NCBI GenBank assembly: GCA_942493315.1
Contig: OW818690.1
Span: 3,224,001-3,288,000, forward strand
Length of the DNA: 64,000 bases
Direction: 5' to 3'
Origin: UBA5429 sp942493315
GTDB taxonomy: Bacteria > Bacteroidota > Bacteroidia > Bacteroidales > WCHB1-69
Shown here: piece by piece, positions 1-8,979 of the stretch
Numbering within the stretch: the first letter of the stretch is position 1
Layout of the letters: the number at the start of each line of letters is the position of its first letter
Program-made: the position numbers and the translations under genes
The notes under the pieces: model-generated
Told to the model about the DNA's origin: nothing
What the model saw: the letters and a program-made list of their open reading frames with translations, nothing else
The model's database searches: none

Positions 1-1
1 C

Positions 2-1588
2 ACTGCAAAATATAAATTAAATCAGAATAATGAAGAGATTGCAAATGATATTGATCTTATTGGTTCACTTCCACAAAAAACTGCAGATTCATCCAATAAA
101 GTTGTTAAAGAATTCAAAACTCAATATGAAATTGAAAAACAAATAATTGATCTTAGGTTAACCGGTACCGACAAAGAAATTGCTGCAAGTGAATCCAAAA
201 TAAACCAACTCAAACAAGAACGTTATGAAGCTGAACAAACTGCTATTAAAGAGGGGAAAACTGCTGCAGAAATCTTTAAAATCAATCAGTATTACAATAC
301 TGCCATTGAATTAGAAAGAAAAGAATCCAAGGAACGTATCCTCAAAATTGAAAAAGATCAAAAAGATGCCATTATTAAAAGTAATGAAATCTTATTAAAT
401 ACTCTTAATGAGTTAGAAGAGTTACGATTAAACAACACTACCATTTCAGAAAAAGCACTTACCAATCGATTAATTGAAATTGAAGAAAAGAGGAGTTCTG
501 AAATTATTTCTCGTAATGAGACTGCAAAAATTGAAGAGTTAAAAGGAGTTGAAGATGGTAGTGAACTCTATCTTAGTATTGTTAAAAAATATGAGGCTCT
601 CAATCAATTAGAAATTGAGAAATCAATTATCAAACAACTTACTATTCGAAAAAATGGATTCAAAAAAACTGTTGAATCAATAAAGGAACAGTACGATCTT
701 TTAAAAGCTGAGACTATTGTTAATCAGGGAAAAGGATTATCAGAAGAGCAAGAAAATGAATTTCAAATCCAATCAATAAACGATCAAATTTCTGCCTTAG
801 ATGACTATGGTAGTGAGTTAGATAATCTTGCTGATTATGAACAATATGTAAGTGATCGTAAAAAACTGGAAGCAGATCTGACATTGGCAACTGAAAAGGA
901 ATCCAAAAGAAGAATAGATCAAGCTAAAGCAGAAAAGCTGCAACAACTCGAACTTACAGAAGCCATTGGAGATGCTGTATTTTCCATAGGAAACGCATTT
1001 GCGGCTAATATTAAAGATGAAAAGGAGAGAGTAATTGTTGAACAGTCATTGGCATTAGCCCAAGTATTGTTAAGTCAGGCTGTCGGAATTGCAAAAGCCG
1101 TTGAAAGTGCAGCTGAAGGAGATACTTATACTGTAGCTATTAGAATAGCAACTGCTGTTGGTGCTATTGTAGCAGCAATGTCGTCAGCAACCCAAGCAAT
1201 AAATCAATCAAAAGCAGTAGCTTACGAACATGGAACAGATTATCATACCGGTGGAGATGCTGTCGTAGCAGAAGGAAAAAAGAATGGAAAATATAAACCT
1301 GAAGTTGTTACAGCAGGAGGTAAAAGTTATGTTTTTGATCAGCCAACACTTCTTAAGGGTCTCAATGTTGGGGCTTCTGTAAAACCCATTCAAGAGTGGA
1401 CTACTAATGACACCTTTGATCCTACAAATATGCCAATGAGTGAAGCAACGGCAACCAAAATTATTGGCTTATTAACCGACATCAAAAATAAATCAGTAGT
1501 TACTATTGATGTAGGAGAAAACGTCTATAAATACCTCGAAAAAGGGGGTGCATTTACAAAAATTATTAATTCACGTTTTAACCATTAA
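2..1588 (+). CDS. Phage tail tape-measure-like protein (5' end missing)
   Basis: The frame is open from base 2 to the stop at 1588, so 528 residues are visible and the true start lies outside the window. A TTG at 884 is an internal codon, not a start. About the first 330 residues are a Lys/Glu/Ile-rich coiled coil. Roughly residues 348-400 are Ala/Val-rich hydrophobic helices (for example LSQAVGIAKAVESAA and TAVGAIVAAMSSA), followed by a short globular tail. Long coiled coil plus late hydrophobic helices, placed just before large tail-tip-type genes, fits a tape-measure protein, which sets tail length and is ejected with the DNA. The role is inferred from architecture and position; no sequence-specific signature was recognised. 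Confidence 0.7.
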   Translation, partial: TAKYKLNQNNEEIANDIDLIGSLPQKTADSSNKVVKEFKTQYEIEKQIIDLRLTGTDKEIAASESKINQLKQERYEAEQTAIKEGKTAAEIFKINQYYNTAIELERKESKERILKIEKDQKDAIIKSNEILLNTLNELEELRLNNTTISEKALTNRLIEIEEKRSSEIISRNETAKIEELKGVEDGSELYLSIVKKYEALNQLEIEKSIIKQLTIRKNGFKKTVESIKEQYDLLKAETIVNQGKGLSEEQENEFQIQSINDQISALDDYGSELDNLADYEQYVSDRKKLEADLTLATEKESKRRIDQAKAEKLQQLELTEAIGDAVFSIGNAFAANIKDEKERVIVEQSLALAQVLLSQAVGIAKAVESAAEGDTYTVAIRIATAVGAIVAAMSSATQAINQSKAVAYEHGTDYHTGGDAVVAEGKKNGKYKPEVVTAGGKSYVFDQPTLLKGLNVGASVKPIQEWTTNDTFDPTNMPMSEATATKIIGLLTDIKNKSVVTIDVGENVYKYLEKGGAFTKIINSRFNH

Positions 1589-1592
1589 AATT

Positions 1593-3824
1593 ATGATAGT
1601 TCCATTTTATCAGTTCTATTTTGAAGATAGAAATTCAACTTCCAACACACTTACGAAGCTTGTTCATGATGTTGATGGATGGAAAGAGTACGGTGTTGTT
1701 TTTGGTAGAGAATCCGGTGTTAGTAATGTTGTGAAGTCATATACTAATGAATGGATCTTTATAGGAAAAGATGCAGAGTACATAAAAAACAAATTTTATT
1801 CCTATGGTGCAAATGCCAAAATTAGATTGATTGTAAAAAAGTTAACCAATTTTCTTCAAAAAAAATACGAAATTGAATATGCCGGTTATTTTGATTTTAC
1901 TCAAATTGATATTTCAGGAACAGTCAGTATTCCATTAACTGAAGGTGGATTTTTCAAACTAATTGAAAATCAATGGAGTAAAGATTTTGATATTACAATG
2001 AACAATGTAGTTGTTGGATTTAATGGAATAAAAACTTTTGAAGATGCTGCAATGAAATATATTGCAAATTTCACAATGTTTGGTGATACATTAGTAAATG
2101 AAAAATCTTTTATTATTGGATTGAATAATCTAAACAGTGAAGCAAAAAGTGAAATATTTGTAAATACCCAGAATTTAGATATTACAGGTATAAATACATT
2201 TCCATTGTCATCATGTTTTCTCCAATTGAAATCCGGAGTATATGATAATTTAAAAATCTCATATGATTTGGATTTCAATATTACATTAAAAAAGATGACA
2301 GAAATTGGAATTGTTAGTGGTTTTGACTATCTTATTTGTCCTGGAATTGTTGAATATAAATATTCAGATCTTTTAAATGGAGTGCAAAACCCAACACCTC
2401 TTCGACAATTTTGGATAAAACCGCCAACTGACGATCCAATTTCTGGAGTTTCATCAGTATTTACTACAAGTTATAACTTACCATTTAAAAAAAATGGAGC
2501 AATTTTCATTGAAAAAACAGATGCCACTCCTAAGGTTTATATGTTTTATGTCGGACTATACTTAAACAGTCTTGATTTTAAAACTTCCAGTGAAGCTATT
2601 GTAACTTTTAATAAATGTAATGTTTATACATCAATAGAACTGTTAATAAATTACAATAAAAGATTTCAATGTGTAAGATCAAATCACGTATTTCAGGAGT
2701 TGATTCATAAAATAAACAACAATAAGTATAATGTTGAAATCGATTTTACAGAACTTAATAAGATTGTAGCTAATGATCAGGTTAACCGATATGATCTTCT
2801 TACAAATGGAAATGGTTTACGAGGTTTTCCTGTTGGGTTAAATCAGGATTTTATTGATTGCATGAGATTAGTAGGTTTAAATTATGAGTTTTTGGCTGAA
2901 TTTTCATGGGCAAAACTTACCACTTCATTGGAACAATACTTGAAGTATCTTTATATCGTTCATGGCTTAAAAATTAATCTCAAATATGATATCATTAGAG
3001 ATAAGTATTTTGTTTCACTCTTAAACGAAAATCAATGTTTTGTTAATTCAAAAATTGATGAATTTAAAGAAGTTAGTCAGTGCCATATTAAACCAGTTCG
3101 CGAATTTTTATACACTCAAATTAAAGTAGGATATTCCACAAAAGACGATTCAATTGGAGGTAAAGAAGAGTACAATGGTACTTTAGAATTTTCAACAATG
3201 ATCACTGAAATTGAAGAGAATATTCTTGACTTTGTAAGCCCTTATTCTGCATCTGTTTTTGACATTGAGACATTTATTTATAATAATTATCAGAATTTTG
3301 AAGATAGTGCAGATAAGGACACTGAAATATTCATTATTTGTGGGAAGCGACACCCTACTGAAGGACTTGGATATTTCATTCTTAGAAGAGAGATTCCAGT
3401 AACATCAGGACTTGCTTTCCCGGAAACTGCTTGGAACGTAGATTTGACACCTCGAAGGATCTTGGAAACCCATTCTAAATTCTTAAATAGTTGCTTTGCT
3501 TTTCATGTTGGTGAGAAATTAATGATTGCTACTGCAAAAAGAAATAAATCCTTAGATGCCGGGAACATTGTTGAAAGTGATCCTATCTTAATAACAAACA
3601 ATAGATTATTTTTCCCATTACAAGTTGAGTTTTCATATCCGGCAACTTCCAAACTTATTCCAAAGATTGAACAGAATAGAAATGGATATATCGGTTTTGA
3701 ATATGGAGGTAAGAAACTCAAAGGTTATTTACACACAAATTCAGCAGTAACGATCAATCCAATGAACGAAAAGGAAAGTGATTTTGTTTTGCTGTGTCAT
3801 GGTGATGAATTGCCTAAAATATAA
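1593..3824 (+). CDS. Large phage tail-associated protein, unrecognised family
   Basis: The protein has 743 residues and begins MIVPFYQFYF. The ATG at 1593 lies 4 bp after the previous stop. An in-frame upstream start at 1548 would overlap the tape-measure gene by 41 bp and is less likely. There is no signal peptide, membrane segment or coiled coil; composition is that of a beta-rich structural protein with many Asn, Ile, Phe and Tyr. I do not recognise the family. Directly after a tape-measure-like gene, phages usually encode distal tail or baseplate proteins, so a tail-tip role is the best inference. Confidence 0.65.
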   Translation: MIVPFYQFYFEDRNSTSNTLTKLVHDVDGWKEYGVVFGRESGVSNVVKSYTNEWIFIGKDAEYIKNKFYSYGANAKIRLIVKKLTNFLQKKYEIEYAGYFDFTQIDISGTVSIPLTEGGFFKLIENQWSKDFDITMNNVVVGFNGIKTFEDAAMKYIANFTMFGDTLVNEKSFIIGLNNLNSEAKSEIFVNTQNLDITGINTFPLSSCFLQLKSGVYDNLKISYDLDFNITLKKMTEIGIVSGFDYLICPGIVEYKYSDLLNGVQNPTPLRQFWIKPPTDDPISGVSSVFTTSYNLPFKKNGAIFIEKTDATPKVYMFYVGLYLNSLDFKTSSEAIVTFNKCNVYTSIELLINYNKRFQCVRSNHVFQELIHKINNNKYNVEIDFTELNKIVANDQVNRYDLLTNGNGLRGFPVGLNQDFIDCMRLVGLNYEFLAEFSWAKLTTSLEQYLKYLYIVHGLKINLKYDIIRDKYFVSLLNENQCFVNSKIDEFKEVSQCHIKPVREFLYTQIKVGYSTKDDSIGGKEEYNGTLEFSTMITEIEENILDFVSPYSASVFDIETFIYNNYQNFEDSADKDTEIFIICGKRHPTEGLGYFILRREIPVTSGLAFPETAWNVDLTPRRILETHSKFLNSCFAFHVGEKLMIATAKRNKSLDAGNIVESDPILITNNRLFFPLQVEFSYPATSKLIPKIEQNRNGYIGFEYGGKKLKGYLHTNSAVTINPMNEKESDFVLLCHGDELPKI

Positions 3825-3883
3825 GTATCAATTTTGATATATATCAAACCGAAAAAACAGTACTTTAAAGACTGAATGACTTT

Positions 3884-3891
3884 TATTTTTG
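3884..3891 (+). promoter_or_regulatory. Candidate -7 box of a Bacteroidota promoter
   Basis: TATTTTTG matches the TANNTTTG -7 consensus and lies 18 bp before the ATG at 3910, inside the only sizeable gap between phage late genes (3825-3909). No clear -33 TTG is visible at the expected 19-21 bp spacing. It overlaps the TTG that could otherwise be read as a start at 3889, which supports the ATG at 3910. Confidence 0.4.
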
Positions 3892-3909
3892 CAATATAAA
3901 GGTGTTTTC

Positions 3910-5124
3910 ATGAAAGTGTTTTTTCCTTATTGCAATCCGGTACAATTCAAAAATGTTGGCGTCTATGAAAATTATTTAGACGCCCAACTTTTTGAAGAGT
4001 CCAATGAATTTTTTCAACCTTATTTTGAGAATGATAGAATTCAATTTATTGTGAATTGGAGTGACGTTGGATTTATTGATCATGATATCATTTTAGATAT
4101 TATTGTAAATGGAGTACGAACAAATCTTAAGGAACATCATCTCATTACTTATGGACCAGGAGGAGATTATTACACATCATATTTCAATCAGCAATATCAG
4201 AGTAGAAATATTGTTTCCGGTTATTATATTTTTTCTGAATTAATCAAAAATATTAAACAAAATAATGTTCGTTTAATTCAAAATTGTGATGAATTTCAGT
4301 TTGTTTTAACCATTTTTGGAGTTGAATATTACAGTAATATCCTTACATTAATCAGTGATATTTCTGAAACCAAACTACTCCAATACGGTATAATAAGTGA
4401 TCCCAGTGTGAGACAAAGTGAGAATGTTTACTTAGATACTCTCTTTTCTGCATTGTTTGAACCTTTTGAAATTAGACTTCCGGCTACCTTTTTACAACCT
4501 AAATACAAAAGCAATAAAGAGATTTTTACATCCTATTCAATGAATGTTGAATTAGTTTCAGCAATTCCATTTGAAAGTATTGTTTTAGAAATTGGAAAGA
4601 GTATTGGTATTCCAGATTGGTTTATCAAATCATTAAATTTTATTTTCCATTGTAGAGGAAAGAAAATTGACAATGTTGAGTATGAGTTAACTGTTGATTC
4701 AAATTTAGATTCTGAAATTATTGAAGGGTACAACTTAAGATATTTAAAAGTTGAGATGGCCCCAACAAAAAACAAATTCTCTTATGTTAATGAATTTTCA
4801 AATGTAATGCCAATTTACAGGGAAGTTATTTTAAGTCGATCATTAAAAACCATGATTGGAAGTTTTTCCATTTCAGGAATTGGTGAATGGCAAATTGAGG
4901 ATTCAAAAAATGGAACTTTACTTTCAATTTCACTTTCACAATTAAAAGGTACAGATGAAAGTGAAGTAACAATAACTTCCCCTTTGAATAAGACAACTGC
5001 AAATATTGAACACACCTTATTTTTTAAAACTAAGGATTCACAAATAGAAATTAAAGTTATTGTACCACCTATTAAAACCGGTATTGGATATGGAAAAATA
5101 GGTGAAACCTTTTATATTGGATAG
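3910..5124 (+). CDS. Phage tail/baseplate-type protein, unrecognised family
   Basis: The protein has 404 residues and begins MKVFFPYCNP. The ATG at 3910 is preferred over a TTG at 3889 because the TTG lies inside a promoter-like -7 box. There is no signal peptide or membrane segment. The sequence alternates hydrophobic and polar residues, as in beta-sandwich structural proteins, and ends in a Gly-rich tail (GIGYGKIGETFYIG). The next gene starts 2 bp after its stop, so they are co-transcribed. I do not recognise a family; a tail or receptor-binding structural role is inferred from position. Confidence 0.6.
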   Translation: MKVFFPYCNPVQFKNVGVYENYLDAQLFEESNEFFQPYFENDRIQFIVNWSDVGFIDHDIILDIIVNGVRTNLKEHHLITYGPGGDYYTSYFNQQYQSRNIVSGYYIFSELIKNIKQNNVRLIQNCDEFQFVLTIFGVEYYSNILTLISDISETKLLQYGIISDPSVRQSENVYLDTLFSALFEPFEIRLPATFLQPKYKSNKEIFTSYSMNVELVSAIPFESIVLEIGKSIGIPDWFIKSLNFIFHCRGKKIDNVEYELTVDSNLDSEIIEGYNLRYLKVEMAPTKNKFSYVNEFSNVMPIYREVILSRSLKTMIGSFSISGIGEWQIEDSKNGTLLSISLSQLKGTDESEVTITSPLNKTTANIEHTLFFKTKDSQIEIKVIVPPIKTGIGYGKIGETFYIG

Positions 5125-5126
5125 CT

Positions 5127-5819
5127 ATGAATTTAAGAGAGTATTTTTACGAAAGATTTGAAACTGGAGATATCCCTACACAGGAAGAATGGGTGGAATT
5201 TTTCCTCTCCATACCATTTTTAATCAATGATGTTTCACAACTTCCGACAGCAAATGAATCCAGAAATGGACAAGTTTACCAAAAATTTGGAGCTGAAGCT
5301 TATCGTTGTGAAAAAGTCAATGATGATTGGCTTTGGGTTAAAAAAACTCCCGGGACAACTGGTGGTACAAATAACTATGGTGATCTTGAAAGTAAACCAG
5401 TATTCAATAAAGTAATCATAACAGGATCAAAATCTTATGCAGATTATGGGATCATGCCAGACTTCAATAATCTTAAAGTTACTGGAGATATTACAGAAGA
5501 TATGATTATTGCTATTGGTAATCTTAAAAATGAAAAATGGTTTGGCCATATTTCTGACTTTGCCAAGTTTATTGCAAAGTATATTCAATCTGTTGGAACT
5601 GTAAAACAACCATTCACTATTGAAGGACAACAAGATGGATCTAATTTACAATTTACGACTGTAGAAAAGTATTACCTTACAACTTCATCTTTATACTTAA
5701 ATGGACAAAGAATGATTCCTGGTATTGATTATGATGAAGTAGATGATATTACATTTCAATTCAAAGAAGAACCACCAACTGCAGAAGATAGATTGTTTTT
5801 TGAAGCTATTAAAAAATAA
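5127..5819 (+). CDS. Phage structural or tail-fibre-type protein, unrecognised
   Basis: The protein has 230 residues. The N-terminal 50 residues are acidic and aromatic (LREYFYERFETGD). A segment near residues 75-85 is rich in Gly, Thr and Asn (TPGTTGGTNNYGD), like a flexible linker. The C-terminal part (about residues 165-228) contains a YLNGQRMIPGIDYD-type beta-hairpin pattern often seen in phage appendage proteins. Tightly spaced with neighbours (2 bp upstream, 5 bp downstream). Function is inferred only from this context. Confidence 0.6.
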   Translation: MNLREYFYERFETGDIPTQEEWVEFFLSIPFLINDVSQLPTANESRNGQVYQKFGAEAYRCEKVNDDWLWVKKTPGTTGGTNNYGDLESKPVFNKVIITGSKSYADYGIMPDFNNLKVTGDITEDMIIAIGNLKNEKWFGHISDFAKFIAKYIQSVGTVKQPFTIEGQQDGSNLQFTTVEKYYLTTSSLYLNGQRMIPGIDYDEVDDITFQFKEEPPTAEDRLFFEAIKK

Positions 5820-5824
5820 GTATT

Positions 5825-6247
5825 ATGCCTCCGATCACAAAACTTAAAGGGAAACAAATTAAAGAGCAAGACATTAGTGATGCTTTAATTGGTGGTAGGA
5901 TAATTGAAGCACCTACACCAAGTTCTGAAGAAAAGGTGAATTTTTCCTCACTAACTGAATTTATTCAGTATACGGCTAATCTGTTTAATTTTTTTAAAAA
6001 CTCAAAATCAATTATTAACTGTACCCTTTTGAGTACCGGTTGGGTAAACAAAAAACAAACATTGACTATTGAAGGAGTAACAAATCAGACTATCAATACT
6101 ATAGAAATTGACAATCTTTTAAATGGAAATAAGTGGGCTGATGCAAATGTTTTTGGTAAATACTTAGAGGATGGTAAAATTGAATTTGAGTGCGAAAATG
6201 TTCCTACAGATCATATCAGTTTTAGAATTATTGTTGAAAAAAAATAA
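5825..6247 (+). CDS. Small phage protein, unrecognised
   Basis: The protein has 140 residues, beginning MPPITKLKGKQIKEQD. It has no signal peptide, membrane helix or cysteine-rich motif. The middle (about 35-60) is aromatic and helical (FSSLTEFIQYTANLFNFF), and the C-terminal half looks beta-rich. It sits 5 bp after one structural gene and 8 bp before the LRR gene, in the same operon. It may be a short appendage or chaperone protein; nothing in the sequence decides this. Confidence 0.55.
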   Translation: MPPITKLKGKQIKEQDISDALIGGRIIEAPTPSSEEKVNFSSLTEFIQYTANLFNFFKNSKSIINCTLLSTGWVNKKQTLTIEGVTNQTINTIEIDNLLNGNKWADANVFGKYLEDGKIEFECENVPTDHISFRIIVEKK

Positions 6248-6255
6248 TCAAAAAT

Positions 6256-7446
6256 ATGGGTGCAACGATTAATCCATTTGTTATTAAAAAAGGGAGTAAA
6301 GAACCTACAGCGAATGCACATAAAGTGACTACGATAGATCCTTTTGGAATTGTAAATGAGCAATGGGTAGAACATGGAACAAATGGAAAACCACCAACAC
6401 CCAAAATTTATGAATTTCTCACTTTTTATGAATTTAATGGAAGCTTTGACAATGTAACTGAAGATAGGGTAATTGGAACCATATATAACACTATTGATGG
6501 AAAGACGTATGCATTTTTAACAGTCAATGCAAATACCGGACTAAGTGTTACATTATATTTGAATAAAACAGATGGTTCAATTTTAACTATTGATTGGAAT
6601 GATTCTACACAATCCACATTATCCGGGAGTGGTTTGAAAACTGTAAGCCATACTTTTCCTTCTGTTGGTAATTATATTGTAACATTATGGATAAGTACTG
6701 GAAGTGGATATTTTCAATTTGGCCGTGATAATACTGCTTATGTTTTTGTTGGTGGAGCAAATCAAAACATGAGAAATATGTTAACAAAACTTTATATTGG
6801 TAATAAAGTAAATAGTATAACAATTCAAGGCTTATATTGCTGCAATTCTCTAAAAGTATTAAGTATTTCAAACGGATTAATCAGTATTGGACAATCCGCA
6901 TTTGAATCTTGTTATGATTTGGAATATTTATGTATTTCAAATACTGTAACAGGTATCGGATCAAATGCTTTCAGCACATGCTCTTCATTATTCATTGTAA
7001 GTATGGCTAATAGTGTAACAAATATTGAACCATTTTCTTTTTATTATTGTACAGCACTATCAATGATAAGTATTTCAAATAACATTACAAGTTTACCAAG
7101 TTACATTTTTAATTCGTGTTATTCTTTAAAATCTATTTCTATTCCAACTTCCGTAACAAGTATTGCATCAAGTGCCTTTAGCAATTGCTATTCAATAAAA
7201 TCTATTGTCATTCCATCCACTATGACTAGTATAGCATCAGGTGCTTTCAGTTATTGTTATGCACTTTTAATCATTAAAATATACGCAACTACACCACCTA
7301 ACTTAGCAAGTACATCAGCTTTTTCAGGACTTAATATTATCTGCAAATTTTATGTTCCTACTGCATCATTAAGCGTTTACAAAACAGCGACAAATTGGGT
7401 TACTTATGCAAATTATATTTATCCACTTTCAGATATAGGAGAATAA
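6256..7446 (+). CDS. Phage PKD-like / BspA-type leucine-rich-repeat protein
   Basis: The protein has 396 residues. Residues about 95-155 resemble a PKD-type beta-sandwich (WNDSTQSTLSG, then SHTFPSVGNYIVTLW). From about residue 195 to 370 there are at least six leucine-rich repeats of the BspA/LRR_5 type, each about 23 residues with the pattern 'L..I.I.....SI...AF..C..L' (for example SIPTSVTSIASSAFSNCYSL-like turns). There is no signal peptide, so it is not exported by Sec, as expected for a virion protein. BspA-type repeats normally occur on surface proteins and bind proteins or glycans. In this phage cassette a receptor-binding or fibre-tip role is inferred. Confidence 0.75.
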   Translation: MGATINPFVIKKGSKEPTANAHKVTTIDPFGIVNEQWVEHGTNGKPPTPKIYEFLTFYEFNGSFDNVTEDRVIGTIYNTIDGKTYAFLTVNANTGLSVTLYLNKTDGSILTIDWNDSTQSTLSGSGLKTVSHTFPSVGNYIVTLWISTGSGYFQFGRDNTAYVFVGGANQNMRNMLTKLYIGNKVNSITIQGLYCCNSLKVLSISNGLISIGQSAFESCYDLEYLCISNTVTGIGSNAFSTCSSLFIVSMANSVTNIEPFSFYYCTALSMISISNNITSLPSYIFNSCYSLKSISIPTSVTSIASSAFSNCYSIKSIVIPSTMTSIASGAFSYCYALLIIKIYATTPPNLASTSAFSGLNIICKFYVPTASLSVYKTATNWVTYANYIYPLSDIGE

Positions 7447-7449
7447 AAA

Positions 7450-7632
7450 ATGATTATACAAGAACAAAAAAACGGTTTTATATACACGTATTCTGACAAC
7501 AATAAGATGATTAAAAAAGTCGGAACTGACGAAATCTATTGTGATGCAATGGATGTTAACGAATTTGAGTATGAAGAAACCAACATAGAAATTGAAAACA
7601 TTGAAATTCCTAATAAAAATCTAATACCCTAA
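7450..7632 (+). CDS. Small acidic phage protein, unrecognised
   Basis: The protein has 60 residues and starts 3 bp after the LRR gene stop. The N-terminal half is mixed (EQKNGFIYTYSDNNKMIKK). The C-terminal half is strongly acidic, with EYEETNIEIENIEIP. No motif is recognised. Tight spacing and the same strand as its neighbours support a real gene. It may be an assembly partner of the LRR protein, but that is a guess from position. Confidence 0.5.
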   Translation: MIIQEQKNGFIYTYSDNNKMIKKVGTDEIYCDAMDVNEFEYEETNIEIENIEIPNKNLIP

Positions 7633-7637
7633 TAGAA

Positions 7638-7922
7638 ATGACTGTACCAGAAATAATATCGATCACTGTACCTACAGCAATACTCGTCTTTAATATTTTA
7701 TATCAAAATTCAAGAGATAGTAAAAAGAATTATGATAATAGAATTGAAGAGAAAGTAGATAAGGATGAATACGATAAAGATTTGAAAGCAACCAATGCAA
7801 GGTTGAAAAAATGCGAAGATATGACTTCCATTTTAATTGATATAAAGCAAAAACAGTCAGAAACAAGTACAGATGTTAAATGGATAAAAGAAGGATTCAA
7901 TAATTTACATTGTAAACAATAA
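7638..7922 (+). CDS. Small membrane-anchored coiled-coil phage protein
   Basis: The protein has 94 residues. Residues about 3-23 form one membrane segment (IISITVPTAILVFNILY). The rest is charged and predicted to be a coiled coil (about 27-80), rich in Lys, Asp and Glu. This build, just upstream of a holin candidate and an endolysin, is common for phage lysis-accessory or hemolysin-XhlA-like proteins, but sequence identity to those was not recognised. Its stop overlaps the next start as TAATG. Confidence 0.55.
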   Translation: MTVPEIISITVPTAILVFNILYQNSRDSKKNYDNRIEEKVDKDEYDKDLKATNARLKKCEDMTSILIDIKQKQSETSTDVKWIKEGFNNLHCKQ

Positions 7923-8122
7923 TGATCAAGAAAAATATTGTTAATGAAAACACTATTAAATGCAAAGATTGTATGAACTCATTTGATCCTGACAATAGTA
8001 ATTTATCATTCGAAACTCATGAACCAATGTTGAGTAGTTGTAAGCATTCCAAACATCAAGTTTTATATAGTTCAGTTGACAAAAAGTGTCAATATTCAAA
8101 TCCAAAACAAAAAAAATTATGA
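7922..8122 (+). CDS. Small cysteine-rich phage protein, possible zinc binder
   Basis: The protein has 66 residues. Visible Cys/His positions are a CKDC pair near residues 14-17, a CKHSKH cluster near 40-45 and a Cys near 56. The spacing could hold one zinc ion. The start overlaps the preceding stop (TAATG) and the stop overlaps the next ATG (ATGA), so it is translationally coupled in the lysis cassette. Function unknown. Confidence 0.5.
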   Translation: MIKKNIVNENTIKCKDCMNSFDPDNSNLSFETHEPMLSSCKHSKHQVLYSSVDKKCQYSNPKQKKL

Positions 8123-8511
8123 ATTCAATTTTCAAATCAGTCATCGACTTCTTCGTCAAAAAGCACAAAAAAAATCCTCAAATCCTTTGGATTGTTGTTA
8201 TGTTGTTTGTATGGATGTTAAGCATTCCAATTTTGCAACTTCTCGATCCAACTTCAGGAGTATTTGATGCAGGGATCTTTCAGATTCCACTTTTTACAAT
8301 CATTCTCTTTGTAATTTTTCTTTTAGTCGCTTGGATCTCCATGAAATTAATTTTTGGGGAGTTGCACCGATTTGCAAAAGATAAAATTAAAAGTTCATTT
8401 AATTCATTAACATCATGGCAACAAATCGTAATATTTTATTCTGTTTACTTTGCTTTATTCTTTGCACTTGTCCTCTTGGCAAGGGTACTGGTAGTAACAC
8501 CGATTCGTTAA
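8119..8511 (+). CDS. Holin candidate (three membrane helices)
   Basis: The protein has 130 residues. The ATG at 8119 overlaps the preceding TGA as ATGA; an in-frame ATG at 8086 would overlap by 37 bp and is less likely. After a basic N-terminus (VKKHKKNPQ) there are three hydrophobic segments at about residues 22-40, 55-78 and 105-127. Size, topology and position immediately upstream of the endolysin fit a holin that permeabilises the inner membrane. The 3' 97 bp are shared, in another frame, with the endolysin gene. No specific holin family was recognised. Confidence 0.55.
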   Translation: MNSIFKSVIDFFVKKHKKNPQILWIVVMLFVWMLSIPILQLLDPTSGVFDAGIFQIPLFTIILFVIFLLVAWISMKLIFGELHRFAKDKIKSSFNSLTSWQQIVIFYSVYFALFFALVLLARVLVVTPIR

Positions 8512-8978
8512 GATTGGAGATCCAGAAAACTTATCGTGCTGAAGCTGGAGTTCGAGAAGCAACCGGTAATAATGATGGACCTCGGATATTGGAATATCAA
8601 AAAGCGGCCAAAATCCCTGCCGGTAGTCAGTATTGTGCTGCTGGTATAACTTGGACATTTAAACAGCACAATATCAGAACAATTGTTTCCGGTTATTCAC
8701 CAAATTGGTTCCCAGATATCATAACAATATATGTAAAGGGTAAGTTCATGAAACAAACTCCGGACATTGCAGATGTATTAGGATTGTATATTCAATCAAA
8801 AGGAAGAATTGGGCATGTAGGGTTTATTGATCAGAAATGGGATAATTTAAGTCCGTATTCCTACTCATTTGAATTCAATACCAATGGAGCAGGATCAGAC
8901 GATGGTGACGGGAATCACTTTAAAAGAAGGCTAAAATCACAAATAAGAAAAGTATCTAGTCCATTGAGTTATCTGTAA
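8415..8978 (+). CDS. CHAP-like peptidoglycan hydrolase (endolysin)
   Basis: The protein has 187 residues. An N-terminal hydrophobic stretch with several cysteines (FCLLCFILCTCPLGKG) looks like a signal or lipoprotein-type export sequence. The catalytic part starts near residue 33 with YRAEAGVREATG. It contains the likely nucleophile in GSQYCAAGITW (Cys about 74), the likely histidine in GRIGHVGFID, and a NTNGAGSDDGDGNHFKRR tail, the layout seen in CHAP-type hydrolases of Bacteroidota phages. Because the catalytic domain begins right at the end of the holin frame and no later start precedes it, the 97-bp overlap with the holin gene seems real. Confidence 0.75.
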   Translation: MATNRNILFCLLCFILCTCPLGKGTGSNTDSLRLEIQKTYRAEAGVREATGNNDGPRILEYQKAAKIPAGSQYCAAGITWTFKQHNIRTIVSGYSPNWFPDIITIYVKGKFMKQTPDIADVLGLYIQSKGRIGHVGFIDQKWDNLSPYSYSFEFNTNGAGSDDGDGNHFKRRLKSQIRKVSSPLSYL

Positions 8979-8979
8979 A

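Noticed and set aside
884..1588. Stand-alone 234-aa gene starting at a TTG
   Set aside because: The frame is open upstream to base 2, so it is the end of a longer protein.
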